Part shown: piece after piece, positions 25,718 through 34,314 of the stretch | How positions within the stretch are numbered: position 1 is the first letter of the stretch | How the letters are laid out: each line of letters begins with the position of its first letter | Source: Chthoniobacterales bacterium | Lineage (GTDB): Bacteria > Verrucomicrobiota > Verrucomicrobiia > Chthoniobacterales > JACTMZ01 | DNA length: 48,265 nucleotides | NCBI GenBank assembly: GCA_014879535.1 | Contig: JACSRX010000034.1 | Span: 1 to 48,265 of the forward strand | Reading direction: 5' to 3' | The notes under the pieces: model-generated | Told to the model about the DNA's origin: nothing | The model's input: only the letters and a program-made list of their open reading frames with translations | Database searches by the model: none | Made by a program: the position numbers and the translations under genes

Positions 25718-25945
25718 ATGCGAGCTGCATTGATCACAGTTTTGATTGCCGGTGTTCCGATGGCTGCATGGGCGCTGCTGAGTTTGCTTGTAAGCGTCTG
25801 GGGCATTCTGGTTCGTCCCACCGAGATTATCGCTCGGCTCTGGGGATTCGAGGTGGCGACTTTCCCGTTCCCGGTGGCGATGATCATGCTTTGCGCGTTC
25901 AGTCTTGTGGTCATGCTCACCATGAAATTTGTCCGGTCGGTTTGA
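25718..25945 (+). CDS. Small two-helix membrane protein, unknown
   Basis: A 75-residue ORF with two membrane segments: about residues 4-31 (ALITVLIAGVPMAAWALLSLLVSVW) and 48-68 (FPFPVAMIMLCAFSLVVMLTMKF), ending in a short basic tail. No known family and no clear Shine-Dalgarno sequence. With the two preceding ORFs it forms a small cluster of membrane-associated proteins of unknown role. Confidence 0.45.
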   Translation: MRAALITVLIAGVPMAAWALLSLLVSVWGILVRPTEIIARLWGFEVATFPFPVAMIMLCAFSLVVMLTMKFVRSV

Positions 25946-26106
25946 CTGGGCCCAAAGCCGAGCCAGACGCCCGCATCTGTCACACCTCCTGCTGATGCAC
26001 GAGGCGTGCGGGCCTCCTGATCCCAAACAAGCCCCGAGGTCCTCATCATGAGATGCGGTGTTGCGGCCCGGGGCGTGGGTGGTAGGTTTTTCCATCCCTT
26101 GATGGC

Positions 26107-26685
26107 ATGAAAGACGCGATTTTCCGGGCAGCAATTTTGTCGGTTCTGTGCGTGGCCGGATGTTGTCCGGACGACGCCGCGGAGAAGTCGCCGGGTTCCG
26201 AGTCAGCCGTCCCGGAAATCCCGTTGGTGGCGGATGCCGCGCCGGTGCCCGTCGACGCGAAGCCGCCCATCCTTGTGGATGCGCCGGAGGGGTGGAAGGT
26301 CGATTACAGGGGGAAGCAGGGCATTCCGCTGTATGTCCTGTCCTCGAAGGGAGGGGGCATGCGATTCCTCGTATTTTCCCGCTGGCCCGCCACGGACAGC
26401 CCCGGGGAAATCCCAAGATTGATGAAGGTCTTGGCCGATGGGTTCGTGGCCCAGTCGGTGGACCGGGAAGACCTGCGCCTCGAGAGCCGCGATTACAAGG
26501 TGGAGACCCTCGATGGGGAGGAGTTCAAGGGACAATATGTGGCCTTCAAGGTGCCCGCGGAGACCCAGGTGCTTTTTGTCATCAGCGATGGCGACGGAAT
26601 CTGGAATGGCCAGTTCGCAGGGGCGGCGGAAGCGTGGCCGGTGGCCTTGGATGTTCTCAAGAAACTGAAGCGGAACAACGATTGA
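26107..26685 (+). CDS. Putative lipoprotein, unknown
   Basis: 192 residues with a lipoprotein signal peptide: MKDAIFRAAILSVLCVAGC, with VAGC as lipobox and Cys19 as the lipidation site, followed by a second Cys. A Pro/Ala-rich linker runs to about residue 50; the rest is a compact domain opening with APEGWKVDYRGKQGIPLYVLSS, whose style resembles small secreted domains that assess surface or protein stability, but no named family is recognised. It stands alone, 80 bp before the polyphosphate kinase gene. Confidence 0.65.
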   Translation: MKDAIFRAAILSVLCVAGCCPDDAAEKSPGSESAVPEIPLVADAAPVPVDAKPPILVDAPEGWKVDYRGKQGIPLYVLSSKGGGMRFLVFSRWPATDSPGEIPRLMKVLADGFVAQSVDREDLRLESRDYKVETLDGEEFKGQYVAFKVPAETQVLFVISDGDGIWNGQFAGAAEAWPVALDVLKKLKRNND

Positions 26686-26765
26686 GTCCGTGCAGGGTGT
26701 GGCCGCGCCACCTTTGGCGTGATCCATCCTTTCCCATGGATTGCCGCCTGCACTAAGGTGCGCGC

Positions 26766-27503
26766 ATGCCCGTCGCCTCCGCCGAGAAACCGATCCGTCT
26801 CGCCGATCTTGATCAGACGAAAAGCCAGACTCCGGAACGTTACCGGGACAAGATGCGCGAGGGACACCTGCGACTCCTTCAGCTGCAGCATGCACTCAAA
26901 GATGCCAAACGCAGCGTCGTCGTCGTCGTCGAGGGTCCAGATGCCGCCGGCAAGGGCGGCGCGATCAAGCGTCTGGTCGAGCGGCTCGATCCGCGCCATC
27001 TGCGCGTCTATTCCACGATCAAACCGACGGCCGAACAATACGCCCGGCATTACCTCTGGCGATTTTGGACCAAGCTGCCGCCCCGCTCGGAGATCGCGAT
27101 TTTCGACCGGTCATGGTATGGGCGCGTCCTGGTCGAGCGCATCGAGGGGTTCGCCACCGAGGACGAATGGAAGCGTGGCTACCGGGAGATCAACGAGTTC
27201 GAGCGCACCCTCCACGAGGATGGCATGATCATCATCAAGTTCTGGCTCCACATCACCAAGCAGGAGCAGATGAAGCGCTTCAAGAAGCGGCAGGAAGACC
27301 CGATGAAGCGGTGGAAAATGAACGACGAGGACTGGCGCAACCGGCGCAAATGGAATTCCTACATCCAGGCGGCCGAGGACATGTTCGACAAGACATCGCC
27401 CAAGTTCGCCCCATGGCACGTCATTCCCGCCAATTTCAAATGGTATACGCGGGTCAAGGTGCTCCAGACCGTCTGTGACCGGTTGTCGGCCGAGCTGGAA
27501 TGA
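26766..27503 (+). CDS. ppk2: Polyphosphate kinase 2 family protein
   Basis: Predicted to transfer phosphate between polyphosphate and nucleotides (PPK2 usually favours NDP or NMP phosphorylation from polyP). 245 residues, the single-domain length. Walker A is GPDAAGKGG at 57-65, the Walker B region IFDRSWYGRVLVER near 112-125 with the catalytic Asp114, and a basic lid KRFKKRQEDPMKRWKM near 175-195. The class (I, II or III) cannot be fixed by eye. Together with pstSCAB elsewhere in the window it suggests storage and reuse of imported phosphate. Confidence 0.9.
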   Translation: MPVASAEKPIRLADLDQTKSQTPERYRDKMREGHLRLLQLQHALKDAKRSVVVVVEGPDAAGKGGAIKRLVERLDPRHLRVYSTIKPTAEQYARHYLWRFWTKLPPRSEIAIFDRSWYGRVLVERIEGFATEDEWKRGYREINEFERTLHEDGMIIIKFWLHITKQEQMKRFKKRQEDPMKRWKMNDEDWRNRRKWNSYIQAAEDMFDKTSPKFAPWHVIPANFKWYTRVKVLQTVCDRLSAELE

Positions 27504-27558
27504 GGTGCGTCCGGGCTTTCTCATTGCCACCTGCAGAGGCTTGGGTTTGTCTTCCATC

Positions 27559-28848
27559 ATGAGGCGTGCAGCCGCCATTCTCGCGATGCTGGTGGCTGTC
27601 GTCCCCGTCTCGCGCGGCGAGGAAGGAATGGTCTGGGAACCGGCGCGGATTCTCACGGCGGAGGAGGTGGCGGCCTCGGGCGCGTTCGTGCCTCTCCCGG
27701 TGCCGACGACTTTCGACAATTTCCGATATCCTTTCATCCAACCGGACCGGTCGGTCATTTTCATCGCCAACGACCATCTTGCGCCGCCGGACCACCGGGG
27801 ACGTGCGGGCATCTATCACATCGCGCTGGACGGGAAGGTGTCGGCTTTGGTCTCGGCCGGGGACCCGGTCTCCAACGCCCCGGGGAGCCTTGTTGGCTTG
27901 GACGGCCTCAAGATGGACGGTGAGAGGATGGTCTTCCGCGCAAATTTCGGCGGCGCCGCGTGGGGCATCGCGCTTTGGGAGAAGGGGAAGGTTTCGCTGC
28001 TTGCCCCGGTCGCGGGTCCCGGAGCTCTGACGGGAGTGGGTTACCCGGACATCTCGGGTGATCTGGTGGTCTTTGTGGCCAAGGACGTCAGCGGGGAACA
28101 GAAGCTCTACGGTGTGGATCTGTCCTCCCGCGATCGCCAACCGCATGTGCTCGTGGCCACCGGGGAACCGATCCCCGGCATGGAGGATCTGGTTTTCCGC
28201 GAGTTCGCCTACCAACAGATGGCGGATGGCGGCAGCGCCGTCTTCCGCGGTTTTGCAGGCGTGCGTTCCCGTGTTCGCGGAATTCCGTTTGGCGGGGTCT
28301 ACCGCAAGGATGCCACCTCAGACACAAAGGCCGTCCGGATCCTCGACACGACAACACCCATCCCCGGAGGTCGGCCGGGCGAGACCTTTTCCGAGCTGCA
28401 GAACGCGCTGCCTTGCAACGGCACCGTCGTCGTGCCCAACCACGGTCCGCAGCGCAGCGGGATCTATTACGCGGGGGCGGGCGGCGCCGTGTCCGTGGTC
28501 GCCGACACCGCCACGCAGATTCCGGATCTGTTCGAGGGCTCCTTCACCCACTTCAACAAATGGGTGGGCAATTGCGCGCCGTGGATTCTTTTCCGCGGAT
28601 ATGCCCGGAACTACGCCGGTGTCTTCGCCCTGAATGTGGATACGAAGGCGCTCCACCTCCTCATCGACAGCAGGCTCGAACTCGACGGCAAAGAGATCCG
28701 CGATTTTGAGATTGCGGTGACCCCCAAGGTGGATGACCAAGTCGTTGTCATGGTTGAGTTCGTGGACAACTCCTCGGCGGTTTACGTCCTGCACTTCGGC
28801 GATGGGCGCGGACAGGGCATTTTCCGCCCGGCGGGTGACGCACGCTGA
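27559..28848 (+). CDS. Secreted beta-propeller-like protein, unknown
   Basis: 429 residues from ATG 27559, with a signal peptide (MRRAAAILAMLVAVVPVSRG). The body repeats short beta-strand units of the form IYHIALDGKVSALVSAGDPV...G.LVGLDGLKMDGERMVFRANFGG, SGDLVVFVAKDVSGEQKLYGVDL and GSAVFRGFAG, each pairing a displayed value with a 'safe' amplitude such as GEPIPGM or TPIPGG. This pattern is common in secreted propeller-type proteins of Planctomycetota and Verrucomicrobiota with no known function. No catalytic motif is recognised. Confidence 0.65.
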   Translation: MRRAAAILAMLVAVVPVSRGEEGMVWEPARILTAEEVAASGAFVPLPVPTTFDNFRYPFIQPDRSVIFIANDHLAPPDHRGRAGIYHIALDGKVSALVSAGDPVSNAPGSLVGLDGLKMDGERMVFRANFGGAAWGIALWEKGKVSLLAPVAGPGALTGVGYPDISGDLVVFVAKDVSGEQKLYGVDLSSRDRQPHVLVATGEPIPGMEDLVFREFAYQQMADGGSAVFRGFAGVRSRVRGIPFGGVYRKDATSDTKAVRILDTTTPIPGGRPGETFSELQNALPCNGTVVVPNHGPQRSGIYYAGAGGAVSVVADTATQIPDLFEGSFTHFNKWVGNCAPWILFRGYARNYAGVFALNVDTKALHLLIDSRLELDGKEIRDFEIAVTPKVDDQVVVMVEFVDNSSAVYVLHFGDGRGQGIFRPAGDAR

Positions 28849-28901
28849 CACCGCACAGTGCCGCTGCGGGTTCATTTGCCCCCAGAGTGCGGATCGGTTT
28901 C

Positions 28902-29258
28902 TTAGCGGTCGTCCTGCCCGAGGTGCAGGCGGTGCATCACGCGGTGGACCACAGGCGCGGTCATCAGGGCCACAATGGTCACCACGACGAGGGTGCCGAA
29001 CAGTGCGTAGAGGGAGGCGAAGATCTTGAGCGCATTTGCGGAATCTCGTTCGGTGTAAAGGGGGCCGGCTCCGCTCAGCAGCATGGATGCCTCAAGGAAC
29101 GAGTCGATGAAGCCGAGCTGTCCGATGGTCATGTAGCCCGCAACCCCGACGGCCAGGGTGACGACGACCACACCCCCCGACCATGCCAGCTGCCGCCCCA
29201 TGCGGAGGGCGAAAGTGCGCCGGGTGGCCAAAGGCTGGGATTTGCATTCCCAAGGCAT
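28902..29258 (-). CDS. Small channel-like membrane protein
   Basis: From ATG 29258 (MPWECKSQPLATRR), 118 residues. A first membrane helix covers about 30-52, a semi-hydrophobic re-entrant-like segment FIDSFLEASMLLSGAGPLY lies at about 56-75, and a second helix (FASLYALFGTLVVVTIVALMTAPVVH) at about 83-108, then a basic His-rich tail. The helix, pore-loop, helix order resembles two-membrane-segment K+ channels, but no TVGYG filter is present. A family of similar small proteins exists in related bacteria as far as I recall; function unknown. The frame stays open upstream without a leader, so the start is a choice. Confidence 0.6.
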   Translation of the reverse strand: MPWECKSQPLATRRTFALRMGRQLAWSGGVVVVTLAVGVAGYMTIGQLGFIDSFLEASMLLSGAGPLYTERDSANALKIFASLYALFGTLVVVTIVALMTAPVVHRVMHRLHLGQDDR

Positions 29259-29314
29259 CGACCCTCTTGATAGCCGGCGCCGGCCAAAATGCCAGTGGCG
29301 ATCGCGGGCTGCCC

Positions 29315-32300
29315 TCAGCGGACGATCACCTGGTAAAAGCGGGTCGCCGTGGTGAGGGGGGCTGTTTGCGAACCGTCGTCGGTCCACTGGAGCATTCCGC
29401 CCGTGCCATGGAAGGTCGGCAGGAGACTCTGCCAGGAGGGCGTGCTGAGTTGCGGTTTCCACTGGATGCCGTAGGCGATGCCGGGCTGGCTCGGCCAGCT
29501 GACGACGAAGGCCGGTTGACCGCCGACGGTCTTGCGGGAGGCCTCGCTGACGCGGAAGCGGCTGCCGGGATCGACGGGGTTCGTTCCGGCGAGGTATTCC
29601 TGCAGGTTGTCCGCGCCATCACCGTCATCGTCGGCATTCGCATCGGTGACGCCCCAAGTTTGTTTCCATGAGTCGGTGATGCCGTCGCCCGCGCTGCTGC
29701 CGCCGAGGCTGACTGTGGACACGCCGCCGCCATGGGAGATTTTCACATGGGTGAAGCTGCTGGCGGCGTCATGGAACCATCCGGTTTCCGCCGCATCGAG
29801 GGCGGCCTTGTCCGCGACCTGCGGGAGGCGGATGCCATCGCGCTCGGCCCCGGCGGGGGAAGTGCCGAAGAACTTGAAGACAAATGTCCGCGCCGTCGAG
29901 TTGAACACGATTTTTGCAGTGCCGGCGCCCTTTTCCGCTTCGAATGTCGTGCCGTCATACATGGTGAAGCCCGAAGTGCCCGCGGGATAAACGCGAACTT
30001 CGAGATTTTCATCGGGGGTCGAAACCGCGGGGTTGTTGACGTATTCGGCGCGGCAGAGTGTCTGCGGGACGTTGAGGAGCATGGGAATGATGGCGCCCTC
30101 GCGGACGAAGACGGGGAACTTCGACGGGTCGGAGTTGGTCCAAGTCACGTTCTGGCCCCCGTTGTGAAGGGCGCCCGTCCAGAAATCACGCCACGATCCG
30201 CCGGGGAGATAGACGTTGCGTGATGTGGTGTTGAGGGCGACGACCGGAGCGACCACGAATTCGTCGCCGAAATAATAGGTGTGCTTCACGCCGAAGGTGT
30301 TCGTGTCGGTCTGGTTCATCAGCACGAGCGGACGCATGATGGGGACGCCGGTGTCGGTGGATTTCTTGGCGTAGGAGTAGATGTAAGGGAAGAGCTGGTG
30401 GTGCAGCCCGGCATAGGTGCGGTAATTGTTCAGCGCAGCGGCCGTGTAGCCCCAGGGGTATTGGCGGAGGTCGTTGGCGCTGATCTGCCGGTGGAGCTGC
30501 ATCAGCGGGGAAAAGGCCCCGAACTGGGTCCACCGGATGAAAAGGTCGGCCGGATTCGACTCGTAGACGTTGCTGCCGCTGAGGTAACCGCCGATGTCGT
30601 GACCCCAGATGGAGTAACCGCTCATCGCGGCGGAGAGGCCGGAGACGATCACGCTCTGCATGCCGTTGTCGGCGCCGAAGTTGGGAAGGTTGTCTCCGCC
30701 CCAACCTGCCGGAAAGGCCTGGGTGCCGGTGAAGCCGCCGCGCGCGAAGAGGATTCCGTCATCGCCGAGCACGTTCCAGACCGTGCGGTGGTATTCGACG
30801 CAGTAGCCGTTGCGCATCTCGACGCCTGTGCGGCCGTCGGAATACGAGGCCGTGAGCGGGATATACATGTTGCTGCCGTTGGAGGTCTCGCCGTCGTCGG
30901 TCTTGAATCCGCCGATGACCGGCTCGGTGCCCCCCGCGACGGATTCGTCGATGAGCCGTTGCAATTGCGCGGTGAACCATGCGCGCGCGTCGGCGCTGGT
31001 GAAGTCCACGGGGCTTCCGTTGCCTTTCCACCACGGCACGACGAGGGGTGCGCCGCCCGGGGACTGGCGGACGAAATGGCCGTTGGCGGCACCCTCGGCG
31101 TAGTTTTGAGCCTGACCGGTGTTCTGGCCGGGCACGTTCTGTCCGCCGACGCTGTCGGTGACGGAATTGATGTTCACGAACGGCGTCATCCAGCAGATGA
31201 CCTTGAAGCCGCGTTCGCGCAGGAAGGCCATCATGTCGCCGATGCTGGCGAAACCGGGGTAATTCACGCCCTCGTAGGTTCCGGACGCGGCCCACTGCGA
31301 GGTGTTCCAAAAGAAATCATTGTAGCCGATCTCCCAAGGGGAATCGAAGACGACAACCGAGGCGGGGATGCCTTCCTGAAGATAGCGGTTCACGAAGTAA
31401 CGCACCTCGCCGCCGGTGCGCCAGATGTCGGAGGAAATCCATGTGCCGAAGGCCCATTGGGGAGGGAGCGGCGGACGCCCGACATACCCGGTGAAGCGGG
31501 ACAGGGCATCCGTGAGTTTCGGCCCCCAGACGATGTTGAAGGCGAGCGTGCGGTAAAGGTTCTGGATGAAATAGCGGTCGGACGCGGTCTTGCGCATGTC
31601 GAACCAGCTCTCGGCGGAGGAATCGAGATGGAATCCGTAGCCGCGGGTGCTCAGGAACCACGGCACGACCTTGTAGGAACGGTCGCCCTTCGTGCCGGGT
31701 TCGTCCCAAGTGAGCATGTTGACGCGGTTGCCTGCCTGGTCGATGGAGTTGAACTTTTCGCCGAATCCATAGAAATGCTCGGACGCATCCGACGGTGAGC
31801 TGATGATCGTCTGGGTGGGCACGATGCCGTTCCAGTCCGCGACCTCGAAGCGCGCGATGCCGTCGCCGGTGAAAGTGAGGCGCGACGTGATGTTGGTCCC
31901 GTTGAGCGACTGGACCCATTCGAGCCCGCCAGGGATTTCGGTCGAGGAAAGCACCGGGCCCGGGATGTGCCCCCGGTCGTTGATCTTGATGGTGGGCGGA
32001 GGGAACACGACCTCGGTGGCCATGGGCGTGCCCGCGAGATCGGGGCCGGCAACGGTGAAGTGTCCGCTGTTTTCATAAACACGGAGCCGATGCGCCCCCG
32101 ATTCGTGGGAGACGGAATTGCCTGCAGGCGCAAGGGGCCACTGGACGACGAAGGCATGGGGCGACGCCTGCGCCACGGATTCAATCTCCGAGGCCGAACT
32201 CGCCGAGTCGCTGCCGTGGAGGAACGTGGGGATGTGGTCGGTGTAGGGGATGCGGAGGTAGTATTCGATGCGATCCCCGGGTTGGAGTCCCGAAGTCGGA

Positions 32301-33136
32301 ATCGGAGCGCTGTAGTATTTGTTGTTGGCTGCCTCGCTGTGGAAGGTCATGGCTGCGGAGGACCAACCCGGGGTGCCGGCCTTGCGGTAATAGACCGTGC
32401 TGCCGGTCTGCGTCTGGTTGCCGGGGTTGCCTCCTGCTCCCTGGAACTGGTTGCCGCTGTAGACCGTGACCGAGGTGGGAGACTGGACGATGACCGGTGT
32501 GCGCATGGCGGTGACGCCGGCGGGTTCCGCATTGTTGGGAATGTGCCACGCATTGCCGGTGGTGGCGGCGAATCCCGCGTTGCGCGTGAGCAGGATGCGG
32601 TCGAGTTTCAGGCCGTCCTCGCGCATCCAAACGCGCAGGGTGCGTGTCCCGGGAGTGACGGCGATCGTGGCGGATGTGCCGGTCGTGTGATTGCGATTGC
32701 TCCACTGCCAGGTGTTTGTGGTGGTGAGCGTCACCGGAACCGCAGTGCCATTGTCGATGGCGACCCACACGGAGTCGTCGGCGTCGCTGGGGGCCTGTCC
32801 GCGGATCCAGATCTGGAAGGTTCCGCTGTTTGTGAATGTGACGGGGTATTGAAGCTCGGGGCTGTCGGAACCTGCGGCGAGGTTTGCACCGTTGTTCGGT
32901 TCGGCTTCCATGTAACCGGCTCCGCTGAACCCCGGCGTGGCGGTCATGACGGTCCAGGAATGGTCCGACCTCGGGGAGTTGTTGGTCGTGAAACCCTCCG
33001 ACTCCACGACGATGGTGCCGTTGACCTCCGAGGACTGCTGGGCGTGCAACGCATGGATCGGCCACAGCAGCCCGGATGCCGCCGCGAGAAACGACGGAGC
33101 GAAGTGGCGACGGAATGGGAGGGGAGAACGGACCAT
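29315..33136 (-). CDS. Secreted GH31 alpha-glucosidase/alpha-xylosidase-type enzyme
   Basis: 1273-residue exported glycoside hydrolase of family 31, likely acting on alpha-linked gluco-oligosaccharides. Signal peptide 1-33 (ending ALHAQ), a beta-sandwich carbohydrate-binding-like domain (about 38-190), an E-set-like region (215-335), then the GH31 N-terminal beta domain and TIM barrel (about 340-1010). The nucleophile Asp747 lies in GGFKTDDGE, the acid/base Asp815 in GWGGDN, and the sugar-binding WGHDIGGY at 844-851. A TSP3-type Ca2+ motif DADDDGDGADNLQEYLAG (about 1165-1185) precedes a C-terminal module ending RFYQVIVR. It is transcribed away from the LacI-type gene, 62 bp apart, which probably controls it. 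Confidence 0.92.
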   Translation of the reverse strand: MVRSPLPFRRHFAPSFLAAASGLLWPIHALHAQQSSEVNGTIVVESEGFTTNNSPRSDHSWTVMTATPGFSGAGYMEAEPNNGANLAAGSDSPELQYPVTFTNSGTFQIWIRGQAPSDADDSVWVAIDNGTAVPVTLTTTNTWQWSNRNHTTGTSATIAVTPGTRTLRVWMREDGLKLDRILLTRNAGFAATTGNAWHIPNNAEPAGVTAMRTPVIVQSPTSVTVYSGNQFQGAGGNPGNQTQTGSTVYYRKAGTPGWSSAAMTFHSEAANNKYYSAPIPTSGLQPGDRIEYYLRIPYTDHIPTFLHGSDSASSASEIESVAQASPHAFVVQWPLAPAGNSVSHESGAHRLRVYENSGHFTVAGPDLAGTPMATEVVFPPPTIKINDRGHIPGPVLSSTEIPGGLEWVQSLNGTNITSRLTFTGDGIARFEVADWNGIVPTQTIISSPSDASEHFYGFGEKFNSIDQAGNRVNMLTWDEPGTKGDRSYKVVPWFLSTRGYGFHLDSSAESWFDMRKTASDRYFIQNLYRTLAFNIVWGPKLTDALSRFTGYVGRPPLPPQWAFGTWISSDIWRTGGEVRYFVNRYLQEGIPASVVVFDSPWEIGYNDFFWNTSQWAASGTYEGVNYPGFASIGDMMAFLRERGFKVICWMTPFVNINSVTDSVGGQNVPGQNTGQAQNYAEGAANGHFVRQSPGGAPLVVPWWKGNGSPVDFTSADARAWFTAQLQRLIDESVAGGTEPVIGGFKTDDGETSNGSNMYIPLTASYSDGRTGVEMRNGYCVEYHRTVWNVLGDDGILFARGGFTGTQAFPAGWGGDNLPNFGADNGMQSVIVSGLSAAMSGYSIWGHDIGGYLSGSNVYESNPADLFIRWTQFGAFSPLMQLHRQISANDLRQYPWGYTAAALNNYRTYAGLHHQLFPYIYSYAKKSTDTGVPIMRPLVLMNQTDTNTFGVKHTYYFGDEFVVAPVVALNTTSRNVYLPGGSWRDFWTGALHNGGQNVTWTNSDPSKFPVFVREGAIIPMLLNVPQTLCRAEYVNNPAVSTPDENLEVRVYPAGTSGFTMYDGTTFEAEKGAGTAKIVFNSTARTFVFKFFGTSPAGAERDGIRLPQVADKAALDAAETGWFHDAASSFTHVKISHGGGVSTVSLGGSSAGDGITDSWKQTWGVTDANADDDGDGADNLQEYLAGTNPVDPGSRFRVSEASRKTVGGQPAFVVSWPSQPGIAYGIQWKPQLSTPSWQSLLPTFHGTGGMLQWTDDGSQTAPLTTATRFYQVIVR

Positions 33137-33157
33137 GCAATTTTTTGCCCCAATGTG

Positions 33158-33195
33158 TTGACAATATCCACCCGCGCATGGTTTTACAGTTAAAC
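33158..33195 (+). promoter_or_regulatory. Promoter and operator-like palindrome of the LacI-type gene
   Basis: TTGACA at 33158-33163 is a perfect -35 box. Downstream, GTTTTACAGTTAAAC (33181-33195) is a near-palindrome: the arms match in six of seven positions around a single central base. It overlaps the expected -10 region and ends 4 bp before the start codon. Such a site fits autorepression by the LacI-type product and would also sit in the GH31 promoter region. The sequence is seen; its use is inferred. Confidence 0.4.
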
Positions 33196-33198
33196 TTT

Positions 33199-34314
33199 AT
33201 GGGGCAACCACGCGTCACCATGCAGGATATCGCCCGGGCTGCGGGGGTTTCCAAGGCGACGGTGTCGTTTGCCCTGCGGAATGATGCGCGGTTGCGTCCG
33301 GAGACCTGCCGGCGCATCCGGGAACTTGCCGAGAAGATGGGTTATCGTCCGGATCCTGTCGTCTCGCAGCTTCTGGCGCATTTGCGGGCCGCCCGCGTGC
33401 CGAAATTCCAGTCCACGCTGGCGCTCTTGAATTGCTCTCCGTTTGCGGATGTGTTCGACATGGTCCGCACCTATGGCGAATGGCGGGAGGGGGCCCGGGC
33501 ACAGGCCTCGGAGCTCGGCTACGGGGTCGATGAGTTCTGGATCGGGGAGGAGAACCTGTCACCCGGAAAGCTGGAGCGCATTCTTCACGCCCGCGGGATA
33601 CGAGGGGTGTTGGTGGCACCCCTGTTCAACGAGGGAATCCTGCCTTCGGCTTATGCGTCGATCTGGAACAGCTTCGCCTGTGTGGTTCTCGGCAAGCCCG
33701 CGGTGAATCCGCCCATGCACAGCGCCTGCAACGACCAGTTCTCCACGGCGTTCCAAGCTGTCCTGCAGGCTGCCCGCTTGGGCTGCCGTCGCCCGGCCCT
33801 TGTTCTGGCGCCGGGAGTGGACCGGAATGTCGGGTTCCGGTTTTCCGGGGGGTATCGTGCGGCCCTTGAGCTCTGCCCCGACATGGACGATGCCGGGGTT
33901 TTCCCGTTCGATTGGAACGAGCGGAGCCGGTTTGTGAGATGGTTCAAGCGCGGGACACCGGATGTCCTCATCGGGGCGCATGCCGAGGTGCTGGATTGGA
34001 TGCAGGGCATGGGACTCCGCGTGCCGGAGGATGCGGGCCTGATCAATCTCGACAAAAATTCCGGGATGTCGGGGTGGGCGGGCATCAACCAGCACCAACC
34101 CTTCGTGGGAGCCGCCGGGGTGAATCTTCTTGTCGGGCGACTGCACCGCAATGAAACGGGCATTCCGGAGGCACCCTATTGTGCGGTCATTCCCGGGACC
34201 TGGGAGGATGGGGACACCATGCGCTGTCTGCCGCCGCCTCTCATCCGGGGCGGGCGCCGTCGTCCAAGACAAAAGGCGGCAGCCTATTCCGGCCAGACGG
34301 TGTTGACGCGGTAG
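33199..34314 (+). CDS. LacI-family transcriptional regulator
   Basis: 371 residues from ATG 33199 (MGQPRVTMQDIARAAGVSK). The N-terminal helix-turn-helix VTMQDIARAAGVSKATVSFALRN is canonical LacI. The hinge region reads GYRPDPVVSQLLAHLRA rather than the usual YxPN..ARsL, a variant frequent in this bacterial group. Residues 65-345 form the periplasmic-binding-protein-like sensor domain. Placed between a GH31 gene and two other secreted hydrolase genes, it probably senses an alpha-glucan oligosaccharide. The 3' end overlaps the convergent phosphatase-like gene by 31 bp, and the basic C-terminal tail (GGRRRPRQK...) is probably not part of the fold. Confidence 0.93.
   Translation: MGQPRVTMQDIARAAGVSKATVSFALRNDARLRPETCRRIRELAEKMGYRPDPVVSQLLAHLRAARVPKFQSTLALLNCSPFADVFDMVRTYGEWREGARAQASELGYGVDEFWIGEENLSPGKLERILHARGIRGVLVAPLFNEGILPSAYASIWNSFACVVLGKPAVNPPMHSACNDQFSTAFQAVLQAARLGCRRPALVLAPGVDRNVGFRFSGGYRAALELCPDMDDAGVFPFDWNERSRFVRWFKRGTPDVLIGAHAEVLDWMQGMGLRVPEDAGLINLDKNSGMSGWAGINQHQPFVGAAGVNLLVGRLHRNETGIPEAPYCAVIPGTWEDGDTMRCLPPPLIRGGRRRPRQKAAAYSGQTVLTR

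Noticed and set aside
26692-26730. Possible hairpin between the lipoprotein and ppk2 genes
   Set aside because: The stem is short and bulged and lacks a U-tract.
30281-33193. Long plus-strand frames within the GH31 gene
   Set aside because: GH31 catalytic residues and signal peptide are on the minus strand; the plus-strand frames are compositional shadows.
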